A DNA stretch of 17,143 bases from JAJZMA01 sp021850405 (GCA_027365835.1 DAHXLU010000029.1:1-17143); one strand, 5' to 3'. Numbered from the stretch's first letter, positions 1 to 7,556 are shown. Made by a program: numbers and translations. The notes: generated by a model not told the origin, from the letters alone.

Positions 1-53
1 CCCATGACACCACTGGGAGAAAGAACAGCAAAACCGACTCTTTCACGCATCTA

Positions 54-142
54 TGGACAGCTCGCTCCACCATCTGCCACCAAATCCAGCACAGCGTGGT
101 GGGCTTGAGTATTGCCATCCATTTTCAACCAGCCATCTAGTG
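54..142 (+). repeat. Left copy of 89-bp inverted repeat
   Basis: This 89-bp stretch is the exact reverse complement of 17055-17143. The match ends sharply at its inner side: position 143 onward differs from the sequence inside the other copy. On the outer side it continues to at least position 54, where the other copy runs out of contig. The shared sequence therefore extends outward from both ends. The 53 bases left of it are probably more of the same element, seen only once here. Reading outward, a frame ends in a 30-residue Trp/Gly/Ser-rich peptide that I do not recognise. It may be the edge of an insertion sequence or another dispersed repeat. Confidence 0.95.
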
Positions 143-311
143 GCGCTGGGTGAAGGTTCGTGCCGCATGTCAGGCCGCAAGCGGTTCGCCAGTGTAAGCC
201 CATTGGAATCGGCGGGGCTCTGTCTCCTGGGACTATCGCTCTGCGAAGCCATCTCTACACGAAGGGGTGCGGCCATCCCCCAGAAACCCAGGATTTGTAC
301 AGTCTTCGCCC
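143..311. other. Gene-free stretch between left repeat and NAD-kinase-like gene
   Basis: I see no convincing gene here on either strand. The open frames crossing it on the plus strand are antisense to the NAD-kinase-like gene and have no ribosome binding site. The stretch lies downstream of the minus-strand operon and ends in the hairpin at 304-332. Confidence 0.5.
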
Positions 312-332
312 CTATCCAGTCAGGAGGCGAAG
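304..332 (-). terminator. Hairpin over the stop codon of the NAD-kinase-like gene
   Basis: CTTCGCC (304-310) pairs with GGCGAAG (326-332), and CCT/AGG inside can add three pairs with one bulged base. The stop codon of the minus-strand gene (312-314) lies within the hairpin. No run of T follows on the minus strand, so it is a weak candidate for an intrinsic terminator and may instead protect the 3' end or simply be chance. Confidence 0.3.
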
Positions 333-1214
333 CTTCCTTGTAGCCACCTGGACCTTCACCACCTGGGAAAAACGTAGAGGAACTGCATCTTCCTCAATGC
401 CATCTCCGAAAGCCACCAGCCGGTCTGATTCCACAGTAAGCGAGAGGCTGGCGTCAGCATCCAGCAGGCCCGCCGTCAGGCGTATTCCGGTTGCGGGAGA
501 AGGCCAGGCCTCCCGCACAAACCAGCAAAGCCTGTGTTCGGTTGGGTCTGGCAGCGGCACGTCGCGGCCACGTTCCTCCCAGATGGAGCGCGCCCAGCCG
601 GTAGCACCGGTCCCGGTCGCTATGATCATGCCGGATGAGGACTGTGGTTCTGGCCCGTCGCCGCCCACGCTGATCAGATATCTGGCACTCTGGTGGCTCG
701 GGTGTCCGATGAAAACCTCATTGAGTGCCAGCACGGACTGGCGGTCATCGGTAGTGGCTTCCACCATAACCCGCTCCTCAGTAAAGGCTTCAGCCGCGCT
801 GGAAACAGCAAGAGAAAGCAGGGAATGAACCTGGTGTGGCCGGAATGGCACAAGAACACCTGGATTGCGCGCCTTGTCCGGGTTTACTCCAATCACAGTC
901 TGCCCATCCAGGTACTTGGCAGCATTGGCCACCAGCCCATCCTGCCCCACGACGACCACCACATCCTCTGGGGCAAAACTGAACCGGGCCAGATCTGAGC
1001 GCTCCACTGATCCCTGGCGCCAGTTCATAGGGACCGCCGCAGTACTGGTCGCCAGTGCGTCCTTCTGTAGCCGGTCGCGCCTCTCCACCTCCTCTATCTT
1101 CTGGCCGCGCTGCGACAGAAAAAAAACGGCCTGGCCAAATGTCCCATGCGTTGCCAGCAGCTCATCAAGCTCGGTATGCCGGTACACAAATACTGCCCGC
1201 GGCGCCAGTGCCAC
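312..1214 (-). CDS. Atypical NAD kinase family protein
   Basis: The product is 300 residues, normal for bacterial NAD kinases, which phosphorylate NAD to NADP in the cytosol. The second half carries family marks: LALNEV (162-167, the NE motif) and a Gly/Thr-rich SSGMIIATGTGATGW (193-207) that binds nucleotide. The usual GGDGT is altered to GQDGL (90-94), keeping only the catalytic-type Asp and one Gly. The following IGVNPD (108-113) is typical. The start is GTG, two bases after the TAG stop of the SPFH gene, with a GGGAAG-like ribosome site inside that gene, so the two are probably translationally coupled. The family assignment is solid. Whether it is an active NAD kinase is uncertain because of the changed first motif. 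It could be a related lipid or sugar kinase-fold enzyme. Confidence 0.75.
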   Translation of the reverse strand: MALAPRAVFVYRHTELDELLATHGTFGQAVFFLSQRGQKIEEVERRDRLQKDALATSTAAVPMNWRQGSVERSDLARFSFAPEDVVVVVGQDGLVANAAKYLDGQTVIGVNPDKARNPGVLVPFRPHQVHSLLSLAVSSAAEAFTEERVMVEATTDDRQSVLALNEVFIGHPSHQSARYLISVGGDGPEPQSSSGMIIATGTGATGWARSIWEERGRDVPLPDPTEHRLCWFVREAWPSPATGIRLTAGLLDADASLSLTVESDRLVAFGDGIEEDAVPLRFSQVVKVQVATRKLRLLTG

Positions 1215-1216
1215 CG

Positions 1217-2386
1217 CTACTTCCCTGGAGGCCTGGCTGCTCCCCCGCGCCCGGGCTCAGCCCTGCCCTTCTGGCCGGTTTGACCTGAAGCAGGAGTGCC
1301 CGGTCCTGAGGGTGGGGAGGCTGGTCCCACCTGTGCTGGGGTCCCTGACGGTGGCGCTGCTCCAGGCAATAGTCCCCCAGTCTCGCCCAGCCCATCCTTG
1401 CCCAGGCGGGCAAGTACCGGCGACAAAAGGTCAGGAGAGAGTACCAGGCTTTGAACCTTGGGCAGGTTGATTGCAAGATCACGCAGTGCCAGCCCAAGCA
1501 GTTTTCCTTCATCAATGTTGCGATACGAGGAAAGCCAGGCCACCTCTGCGGCACCCCGGGCTTCTCCCATGGATCTGGTCGCGTTGGCCTTTACCAGGCT
1601 CAACCTTTCTTCACGGGCAGCCTCAGTCTCAGTCCGGATCTGGGAGGCAGCTGCGTCTTCCTGCGCTGCCTTGCGTGCATTGGCACCGTTCTGCATGATG
1701 AGCTGCTCTTCCCGTTTGGCAAGCTCAATCCTGGTCTGCAACTCATTCTCTCCAATTGCCCTCTCCCGTTCCACCGCAACAGCCCGGCGCTCAAAGGTAG
1801 CCTTGTCAGCTTCCTGCTGAACCTGCTCCCGCACTGGAGTTTTGAGCGCCTTTTCCACGTCTGGCTCAGGTGTCACAGCCACGACACGGATCCCGATAAC
1901 GGCAAGGCCCGTCTCGGCAAGACGCGCATCTGATGCAAGCCCAGCCGAAATCCGGTCACGCAATGCGACAACCCCTTCCACCAGCGCGCTGGCAAGTGTG
2001 GTGCGGGCCAGCAGGTCAAGCGCCGACTGCTGGGCCGATTCTGCCAGCATGCCGTGCAGCTGCTCCAGTGGCCGCCCTCGCCAGGAGCCGGTATCCGGGT
2101 CGATCGAGAAATCTACGCGCGAGGAGGTGCCACTTGGATCCGTGATCCGAAACGTGAGCGTGCCCTGGACAACGACATCCTGAAAATCGGAGGTGCGGGC
2201 GTGGAACATGAGCGGAATCTCACGGTCATCCACTGGCACCTCAGACAGGACAGCGCTCAGGGGACGGAACCAGAACGACTGCCCAGTTCCCTCGTGCACG
2301 ACTTTTCCACCCCGAAGATGCACGACATAAGTGGTAGGAGCGCCCCTCAGATGGCGCAGCCATGGAAGCCTGCTGATGTCAGCCAT
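1217..2386 (-). CDS. SPFH/band 7 domain protein
   Basis: This is a 389-residue member of the SPFH (stomatin/prohibitin/flotillin/HflK) superfamily, which builds oligomeric scaffolds usually attached to membranes. The SPFH beta-rich domain covers roughly residues 18-180. A long charged Ala/Glu/Arg coiled coil follows at about 180-290, flotillin-like. A Gly/Pro-rich disordered tail spans about 334-389. There is no N-terminal membrane helix, unlike prohibitin or HflK, so membrane contact would be peripheral or through a partner. The ATG at 2386 is chosen because GGGGAGG sits a few bases upstream. An in-frame TTG 15 bases earlier lies upstream of that ribosome site and is rejected. It is the first gene of a two-gene unit with the NAD-kinase-like gene, divergent from the Bax-inhibitor-like gene. 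Confidence 0.85.
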   Translation of the reverse strand: MADISRLPWLRHLRGAPTTYVVHLRGGKVVHEGTGQSFWFRPLSAVLSEVPVDDREIPLMFHARTSDFQDVVVQGTLTFRITDPSGTSSRVDFSIDPDTGSWRGRPLEQLHGMLAESAQQSALDLLARTTLASALVEGVVALRDRISAGLASDARLAETGLAVIGIRVVAVTPEPDVEKALKTPVREQVQQEADKATFERRAVAVERERAIGENELQTRIELAKREEQLIMQNGANARKAAQEDAAASQIRTETEAAREERLSLVKANATRSMGEARGAAEVAWLSSYRNIDEGKLLGLALRDLAINLPKVQSLVLSPDLLSPVLARLGKDGLGETGGLLPGAAPPSGTPAQVGPASPPSGPGTPASGQTGQKGRAEPGRGGAARPPGK

Positions 2387-2673
2387 TCCTTTCCTCCCCA
2401 AAAAAACGGTCCTGCACGCCCATCTGTACGCTCAAGGCGCCTTTCACTGGCAGCATGACTATCTCATGCTCCACACCGCATCTGCACGCGCATACTGCCC
2501 GTTTGGCATCCTCCTCCAAGGCGCCATTGGGTGCACCCGACCTTGCCCGCGATGTACCAGATCGCCAGCGTCAGCTGGCAGCATCCAGCCCCCGAGCCGG
2601 CGCAGGAGGGGATGCTGTTCCGGTGGTCGCTAAAACAGGTTTGGATCTTTCAGGTTTGGTGTAGCATATTTTC
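2387..2673. promoter_or_regulatory. Divergent intergenic region between SPFH and BI-1 genes
   Basis: These 287 bp hold the promoters of both divergent genes. No confident promoter can be picked for the SPFH gene. For the rightward gene see 2636-2670. No other gene is supported here. Confidence 0.5.
2636..2670 (+). promoter_or_regulatory. Candidate promoter of the BI-1 family gene, with a 9-bp direct repeat
   Basis: CAGGTTTGG occurs at 2636-2644 and again at 2651-2659. Two readings are possible. One is a standard promoter with TTGGAT (2641-2646) and CATATT (2665-2670), 18 bp apart. The other is a SigB-type promoter with GTTTGG (2639-2644) and GGTGTA (2658-2663), 13 bp apart, resembling GTTT-N12/14-GGGTAT. 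Either would start transcription almost at the ATG (2674), and no Shine-Dalgarno is seen, so the mRNA is probably leaderless. Confidence 0.4.
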
Positions 2674-3450
2674 ATGCAAAATTACGATCCGTACCGCAGC
2701 CATACTACATTTGGCGGCTCTCAGCAGATGGCCGCCACCCATACAGACCGGGCTCTCATGACCCAGGTGTTTGCCTGGCTTGGAGGTGCGCTGGCAATAA
2801 CCACCATTGGGGTAATGCTGGCCTCCACCATTCCAGCCAGTGACCTGTCCGGCTTGTGGATTGTCGGCGCCATAGCCTCACTGGGCCTCTGCTTTGCGAC
2901 CCAGATGCAGCTTCATCGCGGCAATATCATGGCCGGCAGCGTACTGTTTATCCTTTTTGCACTGGCAGAGGGATTCCTGATTGGCCCACTGGTGCTTGCC
3001 TATCTGGCAGTTGCGCCCACCGAGGTTGCCGCGGCACTGGTAGGGACCGTAGGAGTATTTTTCCTGGCCGCCGCCATTGTCTGGAGTACCAATTTCATTA
3101 CCCCAGTCTGGGGAAGGTTTCTCTTTGGCGCGCTGCTTGTAGGCATCGTGGGTCTCATCCTGAGCATGTTTGTCTCTGGGATCTATGTCCTGGTACTCGG
3201 AGTGCTGGGTGTCGTATTTGTGGGACTGACCATGTTTGATTTCTGGAGACTGAAGAACATGGCTACACGCTCTGGTGCTGTGACAGCCAGTACGAGCCGC
3301 GGCCGCTCATCATTCCTGGCCATGAATGCGAGCAGGCTCTATGCTGGCAGCGCCATCATGATTGCCATGGCGCTTTACCTGGATTTCATCAATCTTTTTC
3401 TCATCATCCTCCAGTTGCTGGGCGCCTCCAGGGGCGGGATGCGCCGCTAA
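2674..3450 (+). CDS. Bax inhibitor-1/YccA family membrane protein
   Basis: This 258-residue protein is almost entirely hydrophobic after a 30-residue polar N-terminus, with about seven membrane segments, as in the BI-1/YccA/YbhL/YetJ family of inner-membrane proteins, some of which act as pH-sensitive calcium leak channels. Family features include ALAEGFLIGPL near the middle, MFDFWRLKNM after the sixth segment, and the C-terminal ALYLDFINLFLIILQLLG. The two Asp residues in MFDFW and YLDFI match the acidic pair that gates YetJ-type channels. Length fits the family. The gene stands alone, divergent from the SPFH gene and convergent with the sigma factor gene. There is no ribosome binding site upstream of the ATG. 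Confidence 0.9.
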   Translation: MQNYDPYRSHTTFGGSQQMAATHTDRALMTQVFAWLGGALAITTIGVMLASTIPASDLSGLWIVGAIASLGLCFATQMQLHRGNIMAGSVLFILFALAEGFLIGPLVLAYLAVAPTEVAAALVGTVGVFFLAAAIVWSTNFITPVWGRFLFGALLVGIVGLILSMFVSGIYVLVLGVLGVVFVGLTMFDFWRLKNMATRSGAVTASTSRGRSSFLAMNASRLYAGSAIMIAMALYLDFINLFLIILQLLGASRGGMRR

Positions 3451-3500
3451 CCGCCAGGCGGCGGCCACAGATACCCAGGCAGCTGCCAGGCGAAGCCCCG

Positions 3501-3522
3501 TGTCAGTGTTGCTAGCCTGACA
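3501..3522. terminator. Inverted repeat between convergent BI-1 and sigB genes
   Basis: TGTCAG (3501-3506) pairs with CTGACA (3517-3522), and the stop codon of the minus-strand sigma gene (3512-3514) lies in the loop. A 10-bp palindrome GGCAGCTGCC sits at 3478-3487. Neither is followed by a T run, so a shared terminator between these convergent genes is only possible, not shown. Confidence 0.25.
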
Positions 3523-4345
3523 GGTCCTCTGCCCCCACCCCTTCAGCGCTCAGCGCTGAGCGCAGCTGTTCAAGCGCTGCCCTCTGGAGCCGGGAAACGT
3601 GCATCTGGGAGATGCCCAGCCTTCTCGCCACCTCGGTCTGGGATAGCTGGTCCACAAACCGTAGCGCCATTACCTGCTGCTCCCTGGGTGTCAGCTGGGC
3701 CATAAGGCCAGCAAGGGCTTCTGTAATCTCAATCCGGTCGAGGTTTTCATCAGTCTTGCCGAGGCGCGAGCCCAGCAGATCTGCCCCTTCACCACCGCTT
3801 TCCCCAGATATTGGCTCCTGCAGCGAGGCGGTATGCTGGGCAGGTGATACCTCAAGTGCTGCCAGGATCTCACTTGGGTCCAGCGATATCCTATGTGCTA
3901 TCTCCTCAATTGACGGTTCGCGCTCCAGCTCGGACCTCAGGGCATCCCTCGCTTTCATCGTCTTCAGGTAGTTTTCCTGCAGGCGCCGCGGTACCCGAAG
4001 CGCCCAGGAGCGGTCCCGAAAGTAGCGGCGAATCTCCCCCATTATCGTAGGGGTCGCAAAGGTTGAAAACTCATTGCCCATATCAGGATCGAAGCGGTCA
4101 ATAGCATGGATAAGACCAAGAAATCCGACCTGGGCAATATCCTCAAGCGGTTCACCCCGGTTGGCAAAGCGCTGCGCAATGAAGCGCACAAGGTCTGAAT
4201 TTATCTCAACAAGTCGCTCCAGCAGGGCTGGACTTTTGGTCACATGGTACTGCCGCAGCAGCCGTATCGTTTCATCCCGCCGCTTCCCTGCCAGCTGGCT
4301 GCGGGTAGTCGCAACCGAACTGCCTGTCGTAGCCGACAGGGTCAC
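3512..4345 (-). CDS. sigB: SigB/SigF-type RNA polymerase sigma factor
   Basis: This 277-residue group 3 sigma-70 factor directs RNA polymerase to general-stress or differentiation promoters. Region 2 lies around residues 48-118 (LEDIAQVGFLGLIHAIDRFDP, then FSTFATPTIMGEIRRYFRDR and WALRVPRRLQE), region 3 about 125-170, and region 4 about 215-262 with the helix-turn-helix SQTEVARRLGISQMHVSRLQ. This pattern is characteristic of the SigB/SigF/SigG group. It starts with GTG overlapping the TGA of the upstream rsbW-like gene by four bases (4342-4345), so it is translationally coupled to its likely inhibitor. A poorly conserved acidic stretch rich in Gly/Ser links regions 3 and 4. The exact subgroup (B or F) cannot be settled here. 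Confidence 0.9.
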   Translation of the reverse strand: MTLSATTGSSVATTRSQLAGKRRDETIRLLRQYHVTKSPALLERLVEINSDLVRFIAQRFANRGEPLEDIAQVGFLGLIHAIDRFDPDMGNEFSTFATPTIMGEIRRYFRDRSWALRVPRRLQENYLKTMKARDALRSELEREPSIEEIAHRISLDPSEILAALEVSPAQHTASLQEPISGESGGEGADLLGSRLGKTDENLDRIEITEALAGLMAQLTPREQQVMALRFVDQLSQTEVARRLGISQMHVSRLQRAALEQLRSALSAEGVGAEDLSG

Positions 4346-4893
4346 GAAATACGGTATTTGATTAGGCGGATGTTCAGGCCACCGGTACGACTGTCCATCC
4401 TGTACCGACAGTCATCCACAAAGAGCGACATCACCCGAAGGGATAGCTCCATACTATCCACAACATCCCTGCTCCCAGCCGCACGCAGCGGGCGTGAAGC
4501 CGGCGCACCAGCGGCGGTCCATTCGCCCACGCCATCGGCCACTCTGGCGGCATCATATGGTCCTGAACCCTGCCCGGCGCCGGTCTCGTCAGGCGGAGTC
4601 GCAGACGCGGAATGTGCCGCACTACCATGCGGGTGTGCTGTGGTAGTCACCTTCACCTGAAGGCGCCCCCCCTCATATTCAAAAAGCAGCCTAAGCTGGG
4701 CGCCAGAGGGCCCGGGACGGGCAGACAGCAGAGTGATCGCGTTCTCGCACGCCTGGCCAACTGCAATAGTGAGGTCGTCGATCTCCTCCACCCCAAAGCC
4801 ATAGGCGCAGCCAAACCCGGCAGCTGCACGCTTGGCCACCACGACAAAGGCTGGATCGGCAGGGATTCTCAACTCGGAAGCATGCGCTCTCAT
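4342..4893 (-). CDS. RsbW-like anti-sigma factor (degenerate GHKL ATPase fold)
   Basis: This 183-residue protein immediately precedes and overlaps the sigma gene. That position and its N-terminal half identify it as an RsbW/SpoIIAB-type anti-sigma regulator. The N box is clear at 42-53 (TIAVGQACENAI, with Glu50 and Asn51). The expected G1 motif DxGxG is missing. In its place is a 60-residue Ala/Gly/Pro/Ser-rich stretch (about 84-146) resembling an unstructured insert. The end (147-183, VDSMELSLRVMSLFVDDCRY then a Thr-Gly-Gly turn and strands) corresponds to the last helix and strands of the fold. It may bind SigB but have lost kinase activity, or the lid may be rebuilt by the insert. The Shine-Dalgarno is weak. 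Family call good, activity uncertain. Confidence 0.75.
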   Translation of the reverse strand: MRAHASELRIPADPAFVVVAKRAAAGFGCAYGFGVEEIDDLTIAVGQACENAITLLSARPGPSGAQLRLLFEYEGGRLQVKVTTTAHPHGSAAHSASATPPDETGAGQGSGPYDAARVADGVGEWTAAGAPASRPLRAAGSRDVVDSMELSLRVMSLFVDDCRYRMDSRTGGLNIRLIKYRIS

Positions 4894-4941
4894 CTGCCCT
4901 AGGGTACCATCCGCAGGACGGTCCCAAACTTCACCTGATAC

Positions 4942-5187
4942 CTACCCTTGGTGCCCCTGGGGTGGAGCGGGAGCCGAAGGCACAGCCACAGCCGCTGCCT
5001 CTTCCTGCCCGGCCGCAACTGCGCTCTTGATCATCATTCCTTCGAGAGTTGCGTCTGCCGACTCGCATTCTGCGACCCGTAGCCGCTCCCAGACCCATGC
5101 GCGCAGACCTGGAAAGACCAGTAACGCAATGCTCGCGACGGCCAGGACAGCTGCTGCTGTCACCGGTGGAATCAGCAGCTTTTTCAT
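4942..5187 (-). CDS. Small single-pass membrane protein, unknown function
   Basis: This 81-residue protein has a positively charged start (MKKL), one membrane helix at about residues 5-27, an amphipathic Arg/Glu region (RAWVWERLRVAE), and an Ala/Pro-rich tail. It lies 48 bp upstream of the rsbW-like gene and 36 bp downstream of another small membrane protein gene, all on the same strand, so it is probably part of the sigma-factor operon. No ribosome site is evident before its ATG, which lowers confidence in the start. It could be a membrane anchor or signal input for the RsbW/SigB switch, but that is inference from position only. I do not recognise the family. Confidence 0.55.
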   Translation of the reverse strand: MKKLLIPPVTAAAVLAVASIALLVFPGLRAWVWERLRVAECESADATLEGMMIKSAVAAGQEEAAAVAVPSAPAPPQGHQG

Positions 5188-5223
5188 TGCGACACGAGTT
5201 GAAGGGTACGATGCGGGCTCAGC

Positions 5224-5487
5224 TCACGCGACCCCTGCACTGGTAGGGACAAACAGAAGAAACACGGTGGATAGCATGCCAACCAGAAGCACATCTGCCA
5301 GTGGGTGCAGCGAGCCCAGCTGGGGCCCAGGAACCCTTGCATACACTGAGAGCAGCTCCCCTGCAAGCACACCACCAATCGCAGCTATCAGGCAGTATCC
5401 ATACGGGAGACGATTTGAGGTAAGTACATAGGCTGCCTGGGCCAGAAGCAGCACCAGCAAAACTGTAAGGACCAGGTCTGGACTCAT
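5224..5487 (-). CDS. Small three-helix membrane protein, unknown function
   Basis: This 87-residue protein is mostly hydrophobic, with likely membrane segments at about 5-23, 30-50 and 64-84, separated by a short loop with SVYARVPGPQLGSLHPL. The overall shape is like GlsB/YeaQ/YmgE-type small membrane proteins, but the Gly pattern is not close enough to assign it there. The ATG at 5487 is preceded by AAGGAG with seven bases spacing, and an in-frame TTG just before it is rejected. It is the first gene of the probable operon leading to rsbW and sigB, which suggests a stress-related membrane role. Confidence 0.65.
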   Translation of the reverse strand: MSPDLVLTVLLVLLLAQAAYVLTSNRLPYGYCLIAAIGGVLAGELLSVYARVPGPQLGSLHPLADVLLVGMLSTVFLLFVPTSAGVA

Positions 5488-5768
5488 CAAATTTCTCCTT
5501 TGGTTCCGTGTGCTCTGTCAAGTTTCAAAAAAGCTGACCGCTGGGCACTTCCCTCTCGGGCTGAGCCCTAATTCCAGGTGGGGATCTTCACGCTACCTCT
5601 CCTGGTCCCAGTGTCTGGGCATGAGGGCGGGCACCGGATATTGGAACCCCTAAGACTTTAGTGTTGGTTCAGCCGCGATATTGATGGTTGCGACCAGCGT
5701 CAGCTTCCTAATCTTACTGCAGCCGGTATTTCCACAGCTACAACTGTGACGGTAGAAAGGGATCACCT
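5488..5768. promoter_or_regulatory. Leader between aspS and the sigma-factor operon
   Basis: These 281 bp lie between the end of aspS and the first small membrane gene, both on the minus strand. Reading in that direction there is a perfect TTGACA (5515-5520 on the complement) just before the ribosome site, but no matching -10 at normal spacing. A six-base T run lies slightly upstream with only a short GGGC/GCCC stem before it. A promoter is expected here but cannot be placed confidently. A possible 38-residue reading frame occupies 5650-5766. Confidence 0.35.
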
Positions 5769-7556
5769 TCAGCCCTTTTGCCCCCGTCTGGGAAGCAGGG
5801 CTAGCCCCAGCTCCGCCAGCTGGCTCTCGCTGACAGCCGCTGGCGCCCCGGTCATTGGCTCCTGTGCCTGCTGATTTTTTGGAAACGCAATGACATCGCG
5901 GATATTCTCCTCTCCCAGTCCCTCCATGACCAGTCTGTCTATACCCGGAGCGCAACCTCCATGCGGAGGGGCACCGAAGGAAAAAGCGTCCAGTAGAAAT
6001 CCAAATTTCCGGGCGGCCTCTTCCGGCGGAATACCAAGAGCTGAGAAAACCCGGCCCTGCAATGCCGGATCGGTGATCCGTATGCTTCCACTGGCTGTTT
6101 CCCTGCCATTGAGCACGATGTCATAGGAACGCGACCGGACCCGCAGGGGGTCACTCTCCAGATAGTCGATGTCCTCTTCCCGGATCATGGTGAAGGGGTG
6201 ATGGGCTGCACGAATCTCACCAGTTGCAGGATCCTTCTCAAACATGGGAAATTCTGTCACCCACAGGATATCCATCTGCCCCGGGTCGAAGAGGGACCGC
6301 GTGCGGCCCAGGTAGATGCGAAGCGCCCCCATACCTGCCCTCGTGGAAGCACTGTTCCCAGCAGCGATCAGTACCAGGTCTCCGGCTCGCGCCCCAGTCA
6401 TCTGCTCTACTTTGGCAAGCTCGGAGGGCGCCAGGAACTTTGCTATTGGCCCCTCCCAGCCTGTCTGCCTGCGAGTGATAAACGCCAGGCCTGTAGCTCC
6501 ACCAGCAACTGCTACCGGTGCCAGTTCCCTCTCAATCTCGCTGCGTGTAAGAGTGCCTCCGCCCTCAAGGCAGATGGCAACAATGCTGCCAGCCGAAGCG
6601 ACAGCCTGCTGAAAGATACGAAAACTGCTTTTCCCAAACACACTGGTAAGGTCGACAAGCTCCATCCCAAATCTGGTGTCTGGCTTGTCGGTGCCGTAAC
6701 GCCGCTGGGCGTCCTCCCAGCTGATACGTGGAAACGCTGACGGGAGCTTGCCTCCACGGAAGCACGCCGCTTCCCACGCATGTCCGAGCGCGTATTCACA
6801 GGCAGCAAATACGTCATCCTCGTCTACAAACGACATCTCCAGATCCAGCTGGGTAAATTCCGGCTGGCGATCGGCCCTGAGGTCCTCATCCCTCCAGCAA
6901 CGTGCAATCTGAAAGTAGCGGTCCAGTCCTCCAACCATGCAGAGCTGCTTGTAGAGCTGGGGAGACTGTGGCAGCGCATAAAAATCACCATGGGACAATC
7001 TGCTGGGCACAAGGTAATCCCTTGCTCCTTCGGGTGTTGCGCGTATCAACGTCGGTGTCTCAATCTCGACAAACCCCATCTTGTGCATCGCAGCCCTGAG
7101 TCCGGCTACAAACTCGGAGCGGGCACGCAGGTTTTTCTGGATGCGGGGCCGACGCAGATCCAGATAGCGGTATGAAAGCCGCACCCGTTCATCCACCTCA
7201 GCGTCATCATGTACTGAAAAGGGAGGTGTCCTGGCAGCAGACAGGACAGTCACCGCTGTTACCTGCAGCTCCACCTGCCCAGTAGCCAGCCTGGGATTTT
7301 CCTGCCCCTCTCCCCGCGCCCGCACAGTTCCGTCAACCCGCAGTACCCACTCAAGCCTGGCATCCTTTATCGCCTCATACGCATCCCTGGCTTCTGATGG
7401 ATTGATCACCAGCTGGATCAGCCCGGAAAAATCCCGCAGATCTATAAACACAAGCCCACCATGGTCGCGACGATGATCGACCCAGCCATAGCAGGTCACC
7501 GCCTGTCCAATATCCTCCACCCGGAGTGTGCCACATGAGCTGCGGGTCGTTGCCAC
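5769..7556 (-). CDS. aspS: Aspartyl-tRNA synthetase, probably non-discriminating (Asp/Asn)
   Basis: This 595-residue class II synthetase of bacterial type attaches Asp to tRNA-Asp. The N-terminal OB-fold anticodon domain (1-110) is followed by the catalytic core with RCWRDEDLRADRQPEFTQLD (about 218-237, motif 2), an inserted GAD domain (roughly 290-415), and motif 3 GCAPGIDRLVM near 530. Length is typical. In the anticodon domain the sequence RRDHGG has His at residue 32, the residue found in non-discriminating AspRS of Pseudomonas type, where discriminating enzymes such as that of E. coli have Leu. The enzyme may therefore also charge tRNA-Asn, with GatCAB completing Asn-tRNA. It starts at GTG with a strong AAGGAGG nine bases upstream and lies 43 bp after hisS, forming the common hisS-aspS pair. 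Confidence 0.97.
   Translation of the reverse strand: MATTRSSCGTLRVEDIGQAVTCYGWVDHRRDHGGLVFIDLRDFSGLIQLVINPSEARDAYEAIKDARLEWVLRVDGTVRARGEGQENPRLATGQVELQVTAVTVLSAARTPPFSVHDDAEVDERVRLSYRYLDLRRPRIQKNLRARSEFVAGLRAAMHKMGFVEIETPTLIRATPEGARDYLVPSRLSHGDFYALPQSPQLYKQLCMVGGLDRYFQIARCWRDEDLRADRQPEFTQLDLEMSFVDEDDVFAACEYALGHAWEAACFRGGKLPSAFPRISWEDAQRRYGTDKPDTRFGMELVDLTSVFGKSSFRIFQQAVASAGSIVAICLEGGGTLTRSEIERELAPVAVAGGATGLAFITRRQTGWEGPIAKFLAPSELAKVEQMTGARAGDLVLIAAGNSASTRAGMGALRIYLGRTRSLFDPGQMDILWVTEFPMFEKDPATGEIRAAHHPFTMIREEDIDYLESDPLRVRSRSYDIVLNGRETASGSIRITDPALQGRVFSALGIPPEEAARKFGFLLDAFSFGAPPHGGCAPGIDRLVMEGLGEENIRDVIAFPKNQQAQEPMTGAPAAVSESQLAELGLALLPRRGQKG

Noticed and set aside
160..828. Long plus-strand open frame (222 codons) overlapping the NAD-kinase-like gene
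   Set aside because: It is antisense to a gene with clear family motifs, is Ser/Arg/Pro-rich as shadow frames usually are, and has no ribosome site.
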